NCBI RefSeq assembly: GCF_030161415.1
Contig: NZ_BSSU01000009.1
Span: 144,750 to 208,749 of the forward strand
Source: Thalassotalea eurytherma
Lineage (GTDB): Bacteria; Pseudomonadota; Gammaproteobacteria; Enterobacterales; Alteromonadaceae
Length of the DNA: 64,000 nt
Reading direction: 5' to 3'
Positions 49,884 to 58,865 of this stretch are shown in pieces (within the stretch, counting starts at the first letter, position 1; each line of letters starts with the position of its first letter). The translations under genes were made by a program, and so were the position numbers. The notes beneath the pieces were generated by a model, which saw nothing but the letters and a program-made list of their open reading frames with translations, was not told the origin of the DNA and searched no databases.

Positions 49884-50270
49884 AGACAATGTCTGGTCGC
49901 GAAGCGATAAATTACAAGGACGTAATTTACAATCTACGTTCGATGCGTCAATAGGGAGTATTCGAGTGTAACGAGAATGGTGCCTCGAGGCGGACTAAGG
50001 GATCTGGAACCAACTTAGGACAGACAATGTCTGGTCGCGAAGCGATAAATTACACGGACGTAATTTACAATCTATGTTCGATGCGTCAAGCGGGAGTATA
50101 CGAGTGAAACGAGAATGGTGCCTCGAGGCGGACTAAGGGGTCTGGAACCAACTTAGGACAGACAATGTCTGGTCGCGAAGCGATAAATTACAAGGACGTA
50201 ATTTACAATCTATGTTCGATGCGTCAAGCGGGAGTATACGAGTGAAACGAGAATGGTGCCTCGAGGCGGA
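49884..50270 (-). repeat. 138-bp tandem repeats (2.8 copies) downstream of tRNA-Phe, each with a tRNA 3' fragment
   Basis: GACAATGTCTGG recurs at 49885, 50023 and 50161, giving an exact 138-bp period. Each unit contains TGGTGCCTCGAGGCGGA (49978-49994, 50116-50132, 50254-50270); on the minus strand this is the last 17 nt of tRNA-Phe including CCA, and the third copy is the real tRNA end. Copies differ by only a few substitutions. Units also contain small hairpins, such as AAATTAC...GTAATTT and TCGCTTCGCGA. The array lies downstream of tRNA-Phe in transcript order, so it would be part of the pre-tRNA 3' tail. Confidence 0.9.
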
Positions 50271-50329
50271 ATCGAACCACCGACACGGGGATTTTCAATC
50301 CCCTGCTCTACCGACTGAGCTATCGAGGC
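50254..50329 (-). tRNA. tRNA-Phe (GAA)
   Basis: A 76-nt cloverleaf with encoded CCA. The anticodon loop TTGAAAA within GGGGA...TCCCC gives GAA. D loop AGCTCAGTCGGTAGAGC and T loop GGTTCGATTCC match E. coli tRNA-Phe. It is identical to the second copy at 60671-60746. A promoter lies just upstream, and the tandem repeat array follows its 3' end. Confidence 0.97.
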
Positions 50330-50340
50330 ACTTAGCAGTG

Positions 50341-50369
50341 CGTATCGCTTTTACGTACGATAACGTCAA
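50341..50369 (-). promoter_or_regulatory. Promoter of the minus-strand tRNA-Phe
   Basis: On the minus strand TTGACG (50364-50369) and GATACG (50341-50346) are 17 nt apart, with the tRNA starting 11 nt later. The -35 is strong, the -10 weak. Confidence 0.5.
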
Positions 50370-50478
50370 AGCGAAGCCATCATATAGCGCTTTCACATGT
50401 TCAGCAAGTGCTATTTAAGATAATCTGATTAAGTGGTCAATGAATGCACGATATGTGATTTTGATAAGTTCAAAGAGA

Positions 50479-50805
50479 TTATAACTCGAAGTCACCAAAA
50501 TCTAATGTATCATCTGCATCGGCTTTAGGTTTTGCTACGGGATCAAAGAGTGACGGTTGTTTGGTACTTTCAACTTCCTGTTCTTTGACTTTGATAGCTT
50601 TGCCTTTCTTTCTTTTTAATCGCTGTTGGCAGCGTTTAATAACCTTTTGTTTGTCATCGTTATTAAACTGTATCCACCCTTGTCTTTCATCTCTTGTTCT
50701 CATACAGCCAAGGCAATAGCCTTTTTCGTCTGATTGGCAAATACCAACACACGGGCTTGGAACGTCAAAAAAATCAAGTTGGATGTCACTCATAAACGAA
50801 AACAT
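50479..50805 (-). CDS. DUF1289 family protein
   Basis: A 108-residue protein. PSPCVGICQSDEKGYCLGCMRTRDE holds four Cys as in DUF1289 (short: SPCVGICQ, CLGCMR), probably binding a metal. The C-terminus is charged, with a Lys-rich part and then Asp-rich DTLDFGDFEL. The start could be ATG 50805 or ATG 50793 (MSDIQLDFF); neither has a clear Shine-Dalgarno, and the first lies at the edge of a large hairpin. Function unknown. It is upstream of tRNA-Phe on the same strand. Confidence 0.8.
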   Translation of the reverse strand: MFSFMSDIQLDFFDVPSPCVGICQSDEKGYCLGCMRTRDERQGWIQFNNDDKQKVIKRCQQRLKRKKGKAIKVKEQEVESTKQPSLFDPVAKPKADADDTLDFGDFEL

Positions 50806-50846
50806 TAATTAGCATGAGTTAAGTATACTCAACTCACGCTAATTAA
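50805..50846. repeat. 42-bp near-perfect palindrome between sulP and the DUF1289 gene
   Basis: TTAATTAGC and TGAGTT pair with AACTCA and GCTAATTAA around a central AGTATACT, with only two mismatched pairs (50814/50837 and 50821/50830). It fills most of the 52-bp gap after sulP and reaches the A of the first DUF1289 ATG. It may terminate sulP or gate the next start. Confidence 0.8.
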
Positions 50847-50857
50847 AAACTAGATTA

Positions 50858-52414
50858 TTAAGCTAGCTTGTCTGTAGCAATGTGATAATCAGGATCTTCA
50901 ATCACATTCACTTCAACTAAATCACCTGCTTTTTTCAATAAGACTAAACATTCTTGACTTAAATGCTTTAAATGAAGTTGCTTACCTTTAGCTAAGTAGC
51001 GCTCTGCTAATGTGTCTATCGCTTCAATTGCTGAGTGATCTGCTACGCGTGAGTTTTTAAACTCAACAACAACATCATCTAAGTCATTTTCGACATCGAA
51101 CTGTTCTAAGAAATGCGATACAGAACCAAAGAATAATGGGCCGTTCACTTCATAAACAGTTGAACCTTGATCATCTGCTGTACGGTTTACAATAACGTGT
51201 TTCGCATGTTCCCAAGCAAATACTAACGCTGAAACAATCACACCAACAACAACCGCTACTGCTAAGTCAGTTGCTACAGTCACACCTGATACAAGTACAA
51301 TAACGAATGCATCGGCTTTAGGTACCTTGTTCACGATACGGAAACTTGACCATTCAAAGGTTCCGATAACAACAATAAACATAACGCCAACGAGTGCCGC
51401 CAAAGGAATTTGTTCAATCAAACCAGAAGCAAATAAAATAAAGGCTAATAAACCTAGTGCGGCAGTAATACCAGACGTGCGACCACGACCACCAGAGTTA
51501 ACGTTGATCATTGATTGACCAATCATGGCACAACCACCCATACCGCCAAAAAAGCCGGTTACGGTGTTTGCTGCGCCTTGGGCAACACATTCTTTATTAC
51601 CACGACCACGAGTGCCCGTTAACTCATCAATTAATGTCAGAGTTAATAGTGATTCAATTAAACCAATAGCAGCTAGAACAAGTGCAAACGGGAATATGAT
51701 TCTAAAAGTTTCCAAAGTAAACGGTACATTAGGAATTGAAAATTGCGGTAAACCACCAGCAATAGATGCTGCTGGATCATTTGTCATATCACGAACAAAA
51801 TCGACGACCGTTCGCGCATCTAAACCTAAGCTTTGTACCAATAAAGTCACCACAACAATCGCGACTAAAGACGAAGGTACCGCCTTTGTTAATTTAGGTA
51901 AAAAGTGAATAATCGCCATCGTTAATGCTACTAAGCCAACCATAGTAAGCATTTGGTTACCTTGCATCCACACCATAACGCCATTGTCATCAGGCACTTT
52001 AAACTGCCCTAATTGTGCAAGGAAAATCACGATTGCTAAGCCATTTACAAAACCAAGCATTACAGGATGGGGAACTAATCGAATAAACTTTCCTAGTTTA
52101 AAGATACCCGCAAGTATCTGGAGCACCCCCGTCAACACTACCGTAGCAAATAGATATTCAACGCCGTGTATGGCTACTAAACTCACCATAACAACAGCCA
52201 TAGCACCTGTAGCACCAGAAATCATCCCAGGGCGGCCACCAAATATTGACGTAATTAAGCCAACCATAAACGCAGCATATAAACCAACAAGAGGCTCAAC
52301 TCCTGCTACAAATGCAAATGCAACAGCTTCAGGTACTAACGCCAAGGCGACGGTAAAACCTGATAAAATATCATTTTTTAAACTAGTGACTTTGCTAGCA
52401 TGTAATTCAAACAT
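50858..52414 (-). CDS. SulP-family anion permease with STAS domain
   Basis: A 518-residue protein with about 10-14 membrane segments and a C-terminal STAS domain (about 405-505; [16 protein letters not shown] [18 protein letters not shown]). The N-terminal [20 protein letters not shown] and [18 protein letters not shown] are core SulP stretches. SulP proteins carry sulfate, bicarbonate or other anions; the lack of nearby carbonic anhydrase or cys genes leaves the substrate open. A perfect palindrome sits 18 bp upstream of the start. Confidence 0.9.
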   Translation of the reverse strand: MFELHASKVTSLKNDILSGFTVALALVPEAVAFAFVAGVEPLVGLYAAFMVGLITSIFGGRPGMISGATGAMAVVMVSLVAIHGVEYLFATVVLTGVLQILAGIFKLGKFIRLVPHPVMLGFVNGLAIVIFLAQLGQFKVPDDNGVMVWMQGNQMLTMVGLVALTMAIIHFLPKLTKAVPSSLVAIVVVTLLVQSLGLDARTVVDFVRDMTNDPAASIAGGLPQFSIPNVPFTLETFRIIFPFALVLAAIGLIESLLTLTLIDELTGTRGRGNKECVAQGAANTVTGFFGGMGGCAMIGQSMINVNSGGRGRTSGITAALGLLAFILFASGLIEQIPLAALVGVMFIVVIGTFEWSSFRIVNKVPKADAFVIVLVSGVTVATDLAVAVVVGVIVSALVFAWEHAKHVIVNRTADDQGSTVYEVNGPLFFGSVSHFLEQFDVENDLDDVVVEFKNSRVADHSAIEAIDTLAERYLAKGKQLHLKHLSQECLVLLKKAGDLVEVNVIEDPDYHIATDKLA

Positions 52415-52431
52415 TGTTATCTCACGTTTGT

Positions 52432-52448
52432 ATTAACCATTGGTTAAT
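52432..52448. promoter_or_regulatory. Perfect palindrome upstream of sulP, candidate operator
   Basis: ATTAACCA, one central T, then TGGTTAAT: a perfect 8-1-8 inverted repeat 18 bp before the SulP start. It is in the right place to be bound by a dimeric regulator. The regulator is unknown. Confidence 0.55.
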
Positions 52449-52732
52449 TAGAATAGTTAACAAGATGCAAAAATGCCTTGTTTGCCAAAGATATAATTTC
52501 AGCAAAGACATCAACATCAAGAAATAAAGGGGGTTTACAAGGGGCGAGGATTCTACGTACTTAGGCCAACAAAGTCAATAACTGGCGACTTTTTAAACAG
52601 TTAAATAAAAATTAAAACCTGCCTATTTTACAACCAGTAATGTAACTATATGTAGTCAAAACAACATTACCTATAGGGCTTAAAATTCAACTATGCTAAC
52701 GTAATCATTATTCATTTTTATTATGGTTCGAT
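52449..52732. other. Divergent intergenic region, sulP to lipoprotein
   Basis: Apart from the palindrome at its left edge, the region is AT-rich with no ORF or terminator recognised. It must hold the sulP promoter and the lipoprotein promoter. Confidence 0.4.
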
Positions 52733-53290
52733 ATGACAATGCAAAAACGTTCAATTTTTATTATCTCGGCAGTTACATTATTAAGTGCATGCCAATCGAC
52801 TAAACCAACAATCGACACTAATGAAAATATTGATTTTTCAGCGTTTGAACAATGCCAATTAAATGAAACGGTGCCTGTGGGTCAAGAGAACCCTATAGTG
52901 CTGAGTATGGTGCATCAAAGCATTGGGCAACAAGCAATGCAAAGTGGAATAGTACTAACTAGCGCTGACGCAAATTGCCAAATTAATTATCAGCTCACTT
53001 ATAAAGATAAACCTAATAGTTCTTCGGTGAATTTTTCGTTTGGTACCGGTAGACAAACCAGCAATAGTTCAGTTGGTATTGGCGTAGGAAAAACCGTTGA
53101 CTTACCTAATGGCGATACAACGATTACAACTATCAATATTACATTGACCTACAAAAATACGCCGGCATGGTTTGCAGCTTCGAACTTTGAAAATGAACTA
53201 GACATGAAAACAAGTGAGCGAAAAACTCGAATCGACGAGGCCATAAAAAGTATGTTTGATTTGTACCCATCAAAGCCTATAGCAAACTAA
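52733..53290 (+). CDS. DUF4136-like lipoprotein
   Basis: A 185-residue protein. The signal peptide ends in LLSAC, with Cys20 the lipid anchor, or Cys18 if the second ATG (52739) is used. The Ser/Asn-rich middle and GIGVGKTVDLPNGDTTITTINITLTY resemble DUF4136 outer-membrane lipoproteins. Function unknown. Monocistronic; the Ada-AlkA gene follows 87 bp later. Confidence 0.65.
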   Translation: MTMQKRSIFIISAVTLLSACQSTKPTIDTNENIDFSAFEQCQLNETVPVGQENPIVLSMVHQSIGQQAMQSGIVLTSADANCQINYQLTYKDKPNSSSVNFSFGTGRQTSNSSVGIGVGKTVDLPNGDTTITTINITLTYKNTPAWFAASNFENELDMKTSERKTRIDEAIKSMFDLYPSKPIAN

Positions 53291-53377
53291 GGCACTCAAA
53301 ATAAGTGTCCGATTATCGCTAGTTAATTGTCAATAACTCGCTATAGTACATGTAAATTTACTTAGCGAGTTCACTAC

Positions 53378-54853
53378 ATGTCGAACAAAACGCCAACACC
53401 AGACTTAACAATTCATCAAAAAAAAAGCTTTCAACGCGCTCGTATGAGCCGTGATGCACGCTTTGATGGTAAGTTTTTTATAGGTGTTGTCACGACAGGC
53501 ATATTTTGTCGTCCTATTTGTCGTGTTAAGCCGCCTAAAGAAGAGAATGTTCGTTATTATGCTACGGCTGTCATTGCCCAACAACAAGGCTTTCGCCCTT
53601 GTAAAAGATGTTTACCCGAATTAGCACCCGAGCCTAGGCTAGCACTGACTGAAAAACAACTTCTTAACGCTCTTTTAATACACCAGGGAAATGTAAACAA
53701 TAGTGCAAAACATTGCCAACTAAGTGAGCGGCAATATAGAAGGCGTTTTAGCCTTAGTTTTGGTGTAACGCCCAATCAATACTGGCAACAACACCGACTA
53801 TTAAGCGCTCTAAAGCTACTAAGAAATTCGAATTTATCTATTACTGATGTGTGTTTTGCTAGTGGCTTTAATAGCGTGAGACGATTTAACGAAGCGATTA
53901 AAGATCTGTATGGTAAAGCACCTAGTTTACTCGCCGAACACGTGCCAAAAGAAGCAACCAACCAAGCGCAAATTAAACTTCCTTATCAAGGTGAATTTGA
54001 TTGGCCATTAATGTTGTCGTTTTTTGCCTTACGCCAAATTAAAGAAATAGAGCATGTTACTGACCAGCAGTATGCACGAGTTTTTACTTTAGATAGTACA
54101 TCGGGATATTTCACGGTGATACATAGTGAAGTACCAAACGAACAAGCATTACTGTTAACCGTTCACACGGATAATTTTCAAATTTTACCAACCCTCATAT
54201 CGAGAGTAAGAAAAATGTTTGATTTGGATGCGAATCTAGATATTATCCATCAAACTATTGGCGGGAATGAAAACATCAGGAAGGTCATTGAACGTACACC
54301 CGGCCTAAGACTGCCAGGATGCTTTGATCTATTTGAATTTACAATAAGAGCCATTTTAGGCCAGCAATTTTCAGTAAAGGCGGCCACTACATTAGCGAAA
54401 AGAATTTGCGTAGCTTATGGCCTTCCCTGCAACGCTAACCCACTGGGTATGAGCCACCACTTCCCAGACAATAACAGGTTGATTACAGCGAATTTTGATG
54501 GCTTAGGTCTAACCCAGAGCCGAATTTCTACGCTAAAACTATGGTGCCAATATTATGAAAATAACCACCAAATTTTCAATTATTATAATCATATTGACGA
54601 AGTGCAGCAGGAGCTTGTTAAGCTAAAAGGGATAGGCCCTTGGACAGTGAACTATTTTGCAATGCGAGGGTTAAGCGATCCAGATGCTTTCCCAAGTGCT
54701 GACTTAGGTATTATAAAAGCGTTAAGTGAAAAAGGCTGCGCACCAAAAGAAAGAATTAAAAACAAAGAAATTTTAGCCCTTGCACAACAATGGCGACCGT
54801 GGCGGGCTTATGCCGCTATTTACCTTTGGCAATCATTATCAATTAACGAGTGA
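53378..54853 (+). CDS. Ada-AlkA fusion: methyl-sensing Ada N-domain, AraC HTH and DNA-3-methyladenine glycosylase
   Basis: A 491-residue three-part protein. An Ada-type zinc domain has Cys44, 48, 75 and 78; Cys44 aligns with the methyl acceptor Cys38 of E. coli Ada. An AraC-type HTH follows (about 85-195; LSITDVCFASGFNSVRRFNEA). The C-terminal AlkA part (about 205-490) has LRLPGCFDLFEF, the HhH stretch LKGIGPWTVNYFAMR and the catalytic Asp in FPSADLG. It joins sensing of methyl phosphotriesters, transcription control and base excision in one chain. ogt follows 3 bp later, so alkylation repair is organised as a two-gene operon. Confidence 0.92.
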   Translation: MSNKTPTPDLTIHQKKSFQRARMSRDARFDGKFFIGVVTTGIFCRPICRVKPPKEENVRYYATAVIAQQQGFRPCKRCLPELAPEPRLALTEKQLLNALLIHQGNVNNSAKHCQLSERQYRRRFSLSFGVTPNQYWQQHRLLSALKLLRNSNLSITDVCFASGFNSVRRFNEAIKDLYGKAPSLLAEHVPKEATNQAQIKLPYQGEFDWPLMLSFFALRQIKEIEHVTDQQYARVFTLDSTSGYFTVIHSEVPNEQALLLTVHTDNFQILPTLISRVRKMFDLDANLDIIHQTIGGNENIRKVIERTPGLRLPGCFDLFEFTIRAILGQQFSVKAATTLAKRICVAYGLPCNANPLGMSHHFPDNNRLITANFDGLGLTQSRISTLKLWCQYYENNHQIFNYYNHIDEVQQELVKLKGIGPWTVNYFAMRGLSDPDAFPSADLGIIKALSEKGCAPKERIKNKEILALAQQWRPWRAYAAIYLWQSLSINE

Positions 54854-54856
54854 AAA

Positions 54857-55336
54857 ATGTACTACACCACCTATTTGAGCCCTATGGGAGAAATTGCGCT
54901 AGTTGCAAATGATGACGGTTTAACAGCACTAGCCTTTCAAGCTGGCAAAGCGGCTATTAAAAAGCAAGCACAGTGGCAGGAAGAGCCAGAAAAATTTCAA
55001 GAGGTTGTTAAACAACTTAAAGAATACTTCATTGGCACGAGAGTCGAATTTGATGTTCCCCTTGCCCCAACAGGTACACCTTTTCAAAAATCAGTTTGGC
55101 AAGCGTTATGCAATATCAAGCAAGGTGAAACCTATACTTACAGCGATATAGCAACAGCAATTAATAACCCTAAAGCTGTTAGAGCAGTGGGTACAGCTAA
55201 TGGTGCGAATCCTATCGCTTTAATCGTACCTTGCCATCGCGTGATTGGTAGCAATGGTAAATTAACCGGTTATGCCGGTGGCTTAGGGTTAAAATCGAAA
55301 TTACTCATGCATGAAGGCGCGCACTTTAGCGTGTGA
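54857..55336 (+). CDS. ogt: Methylated-DNA-protein-cysteine methyltransferase
   Basis: A 159-residue O6-methylguanine repair protein. PCHRVIGS holds the acceptor Cys, preceded by NPIALIV; the Arg finger and helix-turn-helix lie in KAVRAVGTANGAN. It lacks the Ada regulatory half, which is in the fusion protein upstream. The 3-bp gap suggests translational coupling. Confidence 0.95.
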   Translation: MYYTTYLSPMGEIALVANDDGLTALAFQAGKAAIKKQAQWQEEPEKFQEVVKQLKEYFIGTRVEFDVPLAPTGTPFQKSVWQALCNIKQGETYTYSDIATAINNPKAVRAVGTANGANPIALIVPCHRVIGSNGKLTGYAGGLGLKSKLLMHEGAHFSV

Positions 55337-55939
55337 TCATTCTCTTATAATTTCTGGTGATAATTGCTCAACATGAGCCATCAAGTCTGGAAAAAACTGA
55401 TGAAAGATTTGATCTAATGTTTGATAGTGCAGATAAACATCATCAACGATGTGATGAAAATCATTGTCAAAACGAACACGTTGAGCAATGTTAGTGAGTG
55501 CGCGAGCAATACCATCTAGTTCCCGATATTGCTCAAACCAATCATCTGTTGTCATATAGGTTACCACGCGTTGCATTCGCTCCGGCATGATCGACTTATT
55601 TACTGATAAATAGTGGTAACTTTGTGTTTTAAATTTGTTGAAAGTGACATCACTTTTTAACGGGTATGCTGACCAATAAGCAATCAAAAAGTGGTCAAAT
55701 AAAACATCAATTGCGATACCAGAAAACCGTCGATGCTCTTTTTTAAAGAGTTGCTTTGCCAGCTTGATTAGCGGGTGACTATCAGTAAATTTATCAACTA
55801 AATAATGATTTTGTAAGCCTAATTTAATGCGCTGAGAATAACTATCTAGCTGTGCTCCCTTTCGAAAGTCACCGAGCAGATTTCCCATATGAGAATCTGC
55901 ATTAGGTTGGGCAAAGTAAAGATGCGCAAGATAATTCAT
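55337..55939 (-). CDS. acpH: Acyl carrier protein phosphodiesterase
   Basis: A 200-residue protein starting MNYLAHLYFAQPNADSHMGNLLGDFRKG, the AcpH signature (HD-like metal hydrolase; given as MNYLAHLYFA and GNLLGDFRKG). SGIAIDVLFDHFLI follows. AcpH removes the phosphopantetheine arm from ACP. Its stop abuts the ogt stop on the other strand. Confidence 0.9.
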   Translation of the reverse strand: MNYLAHLYFAQPNADSHMGNLLGDFRKGAQLDSYSQRIKLGLQNHYLVDKFTDSHPLIKLAKQLFKKEHRRFSGIAIDVLFDHFLIAYWSAYPLKSDVTFNKFKTQSYHYLSVNKSIMPERMQRVVTYMTTDDWFEQYRELDGIARALTNIAQRVRFDNDFHHIVDDVYLHYQTLDQIFHQFFPDLMAHVEQLSPEIIRE

Positions 55940-55956
55940 AATGCAGTGTATAGGTG

Positions 55957-56988
55957 TTAGTCGACAACCCAGCTTACGTCTAATATTTTACTATCTCGTA
56001 CAAACTTAAACGTAACTTCCTGCCCTTTTTTCAGCCCACCAAACCACTGAGTTGCTTCAAATATTGATTCAATACTATCGAGCTTAACGGGACCAGCTTT
56101 CACTAAAATATCGCCACCAAGCAAGATAGATTGCTGACCAAGGTTTACTGCTATATCGCCACCTTTAAAACCAAGCTTATCAGCAAGTGTTTTAGGAATA
56201 ACCTGTTGAATTAACAAACCATAACCAAACGGATTATTGAGTGCATTCGATAATTTTTTATCGAGCATAATAGGTACGAAGCCAACCCACATTGGCGGCT
56301 TACTCGCCACGACATCTTGAACAGTATCAGTTGAGACGACAAAACCAAGCCCTTGAGAGCCACCACTTTGGCTAAGGATGTGGCTCACTATCCCTACAAT
56401 TTCACCATCCATATTAAACATAGGGCCACCAGAGTTACCCTGATTAATGGCGGCATCTGTTTGCAAAAACCTTGGTTTAAGTTTGTTTAGTGGGATTTCG
56501 GCTTTATCTCGAATACCGCTTAAATAACCAACCGACAAACTATGGCTAACACCATAAGGCGCACCGATCACAACCACCTGTTCACCAACTTTGTATGAAT
56601 TTTTCTTAGCAAGCTCAAGGACTTTGTAGCCATCTTTTGGCATCTCAGCGACTTGAATCATAGCCAAATCAACCAAAGATGCCACCCATACGACATGGCC
56701 AGAAGTTTTAAATCCATTAGCAAATGCTACTTCAATTTTTGTTGCTCGCTCTACGACATGAGCTGCAGTTAATATACGGCCATTGTTACTGACAAGCGCG
56801 CCTGAGCCCAATGAATGACCTGTATTCACTTTATAATTAACTTGGGCTGCTTCGGGTTTGGCGAGCGCTTCAACATGTAACTCAACAACCCCAGGATTCA
56901 TATTTTGGTAAATTTTTTGCACCTTATTTTGCGCGTAGCTAGGTAAAGCCATCAATAGGGGGATTATTACGAGCAGCAACTTATGCAT
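55957..56988 (-). CDS. Secreted trypsin-like serine protease with PDZ-like domain
   Basis: A 343-residue protein with a signal peptide (cleavage after PSYA, residue 19). The catalytic triad is intact: His77 (LTAAHVV), Asp107 (VDLAMI) and Ser186 (GNSGGPM). A C-terminal region (about 245-340; GGDIAVNLGQQSILLGGD) resembles PDZ. It is of the S1C/DegP-DegS class but with one PDZ and no membrane anchor. Probably periplasmic quality control. Confidence 0.87.
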   Translation of the reverse strand: MHKLLLVIIPLLMALPSYAQNKVQKIYQNMNPGVVELHVEALAKPEAAQVNYKVNTGHSLGSGALVSNNGRILTAAHVVERATKIEVAFANGFKTSGHVVWVASLVDLAMIQVAEMPKDGYKVLELAKKNSYKVGEQVVVIGAPYGVSHSLSVGYLSGIRDKAEIPLNKLKPRFLQTDAAINQGNSGGPMFNMDGEIVGIVSHILSQSGGSQGLGFVVSTDTVQDVVASKPPMWVGFVPIMLDKKLSNALNNPFGYGLLIQQVIPKTLADKLGFKGGDIAVNLGQQSILLGGDILVKAGPVKLDSIESIFEATQWFGGLKKGQEVTFKFVRDSKILDVSWVVD

Positions 56989-57136
56989 ATCATTCCTTAA
57001 ATAATTTGTTTACCAAATGATAATAACTGACACAGCCTCAATATATCGAGCCATTTTTCTAATTTTCGTAAAATTATGCTAGAGCATGCAATCATTAACT
57101 TGCTATGATAGCTAAGCATTATTAGAGCAGAGATTT

Positions 57137-57496
57137 ATGTTAGAAGTTTTAGCGAGTTTGGCAGTACTGTCTATTATATGGATGATTTACCAAATCATTC
57201 GTGCCAAGAAATTCAACCATTTTAAAGACGTATTAGTCACAGATATCAAACCGGAAGTGATCAAAGCTATTAAAGTAGAATTGGAAACCTCCAGATGCGA
57301 CTCTTTTCCTAACAATGATAGCCATATAGACGCTACAATATATTTCTGGACGCAATACCCAATTAGGATCTTACAGGCTGCACTAGAGCGCGATATTATC
57401 GATCAGAAATGGCTAGAGAAAACGGGAAACGTTAGACATAGCAAGCACTTAATGCACATTCAACAACATCATTTATTACACAGAAATGGTGAATAA
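57137..57496 (+). CDS. Unrecognised single-pass membrane protein
   Basis: A 119-residue protein with one N-terminal membrane segment (MLEVLASLAVLSIIWMIYQI) and a His-rich C-terminus (HIQQHHLLHRNGE). No domain was recognised. ATG 57137 with GAGCAG upstream. It lies between two minus-strand genes and before a strong bidirectional terminator, so it looks like an independent gene. Confidence 0.6.
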   Translation: MLEVLASLAVLSIIWMIYQIIRAKKFNHFKDVLVTDIKPEVIKAIKVELETSRCDSFPNNDSHIDATIYFWTQYPIRILQAALERDIIDQKWLEKTGNVRHSKHLMHIQQHHLLHRNGE

Positions 57497-57520
57497 GGCG
57501 CTTTGCTAAACAGATAAAAC

Positions 57521-57554
57521 AAAAAGGGCCACGTTAACCACGTAGCCCTTTTTT
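57521..57554. terminator. Bidirectional terminator
   Basis: AAAAAGGGC and ACGT pair with ACGT and GCCCTTTTT across one mismatch, T-rich on both strands, between the small membrane protein (+) and trmB (-). Confidence 0.85.
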
Positions 57555-57570
57555 TATTTAGCTATTTTTA

Positions 57571-58296
57571 TCAGTCTTTACGCGCAAACTGCAGATCCCA
57601 TACACCATGACCTAAACGATGACCACGTTGTTCAAACTTAGTAAGTGGGCGCGCATCAGGGCGAGGAACATAGTCATTTGTCTCAGACAAATTTTGGTAA
57701 CCTGGTGAGCTTTGCATATCTTCCAACATACACTCAGCATAGTTTTCCCAATCGGTCGCCATGTGAAAAACGCCACCAACCTTCAGTTTTTGACGAATAG
57801 TTTCAACAAATTCCGGCTGTACAATTCGACGTTTATGATGCTTTTTCTTATGCCACGGATCAGGAAAGAATAATTGAACCGTTGTTAATGACTTATCTGG
57901 AATACAATCAGCAAGAATTTCAATGGCATCGTGTTCGTACACTTTTAGGTTACTAACACCTTCTTCTTGCGCAGTAGCAATACAAGCGCCAACACCGGGA
58001 CGGTGCACTTCAATACCAATAAAATTAGTTTCAGGCGCATTTTTTGCCATCTCAACTAACGACTTACCCATACCAAAGCCTATTTCAAGCGTAACAGGAT
58101 TGTTGTTACCGAAAAGCTGATAGCAATCTATTTCACCATCTTGATGGTTTAAGCCCATTTGCGACCAAAAGTTCTCTAATGCCGCCGCCTGACCTTTTGT
58201 TAAACGACCTTCACGCTTAACAAAACTGCGCACAGTGCGAATATATTTACCTTCAGCTGCTGCCTGCTCTACGGTTTTATGCTCTCTTTCACTCAT
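57571..58296 (-). CDS. trmB: tRNA (guanine-N7)-methyltransferase
   Basis: Methylates G46 of tRNA. The protein has 241 residues. [11 protein letters not shown] is the AdoMet motif, [20 protein letters not shown] the family signature (20 residues), and [10 protein letters not shown] ends it. yggL lies 80 bp upstream on the same strand; mutY-yggX are divergent, the same order as E. coli. Confidence 0.96.
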   Translation of the reverse strand: MSEREHKTVEQAAAEGKYIRTVRSFVKREGRLTKGQAAALENFWSQMGLNHQDGEIDCYQLFGNNNPVTLEIGFGMGKSLVEMAKNAPETNFIGIEVHRPGVGACIATAQEEGVSNLKVYEHDAIEILADCIPDKSLTTVQLFFPDPWHKKKHHKRRIVQPEFVETIRQKLKVGGVFHMATDWENYAECMLEDMQSSPGYQNLSETNDYVPRPDARPLTKFEQRGHRLGHGVWDLQFARKD

Positions 58297-58376
58297 GAAC
58301 TTAATCTTACTATTACCTAAATTTAAGGGCGCGTATTATCCACGGTTATTGCTTGAAACTCAATCAATACTGCAGA

Positions 58377-58715
58377 TTATTCTGCCCACCACAGATCATA
58401 TAATGCCGATACCGAAACAGCTGTAGCGCCATTATCTTTCAGCCAAGCTTCTACTTTTGCTCTGTGCTCTTCAGTACATTTACCCATTTTTTGTGTACAA
58501 ATAAGGCCGTGCCATAAGGTGTCACCTTCACCACCAAAGCCTAATTCGTTCGGCTCTATCACCTGAGCAAAAAAGTTATCGATAAATGCATCGACTGACT
58601 CATTGGTCGCATCGTCGGCTAATTTCCAGGCAACATCAAAGCCCAGCTCTTGAAATTCATCTACGCGAAGTTTTTTACGAAGTCTTCTATTTCTATTTTT
58701 AGCGTCTTTCTTCAT
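58377..58715 (-). CDS. yggL: YggL family protein (DUF469)
   Basis: A 112-residue protein of the 50S-associated YggL family: NRRLRKKLRVDEFQELGF start, then FGGEGDTLWHGLICTQKMG. A role in 50S subunit homeostasis is inferred from the family. It stands in the trmB-yggL / mutY-yggX cluster. Confidence 0.92.
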   Translation of the reverse strand: MKKDAKNRNRRLRKKLRVDEFQELGFDVAWKLADDATNESVDAFIDNFFAQVIEPNELGFGGEGDTLWHGLICTQKMGKCTEEHRAKVEAWLKDNGATAVSVSALYDLWWAE

Positions 58716-58865
58716 TTGATTCTCTTTTGTGTTTATACAAACAATGTTTGGCCGAAGGATAGTGTTAAATGGCTAAATATTCTAGCTTTACTATGAGATT
58801 TTATTCTTTTTCTTCGTTAACTGTTATTTGTTTCAAGATCATCAATTCGCTACACTGTCGCCACT

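Noticed and set aside
49884..50270. CRISPR-like array
   Set aside because: Units are contiguous 138-bp tandem copies with no unique spacers; the match to a tRNA end explains them better.
50212..50418. Plus-strand ORF across the repeats and tRNA-Phe
   Set aside because: It crosses the tRNA gene and has no start signal; tRNA on the minus strand explains the sequence.
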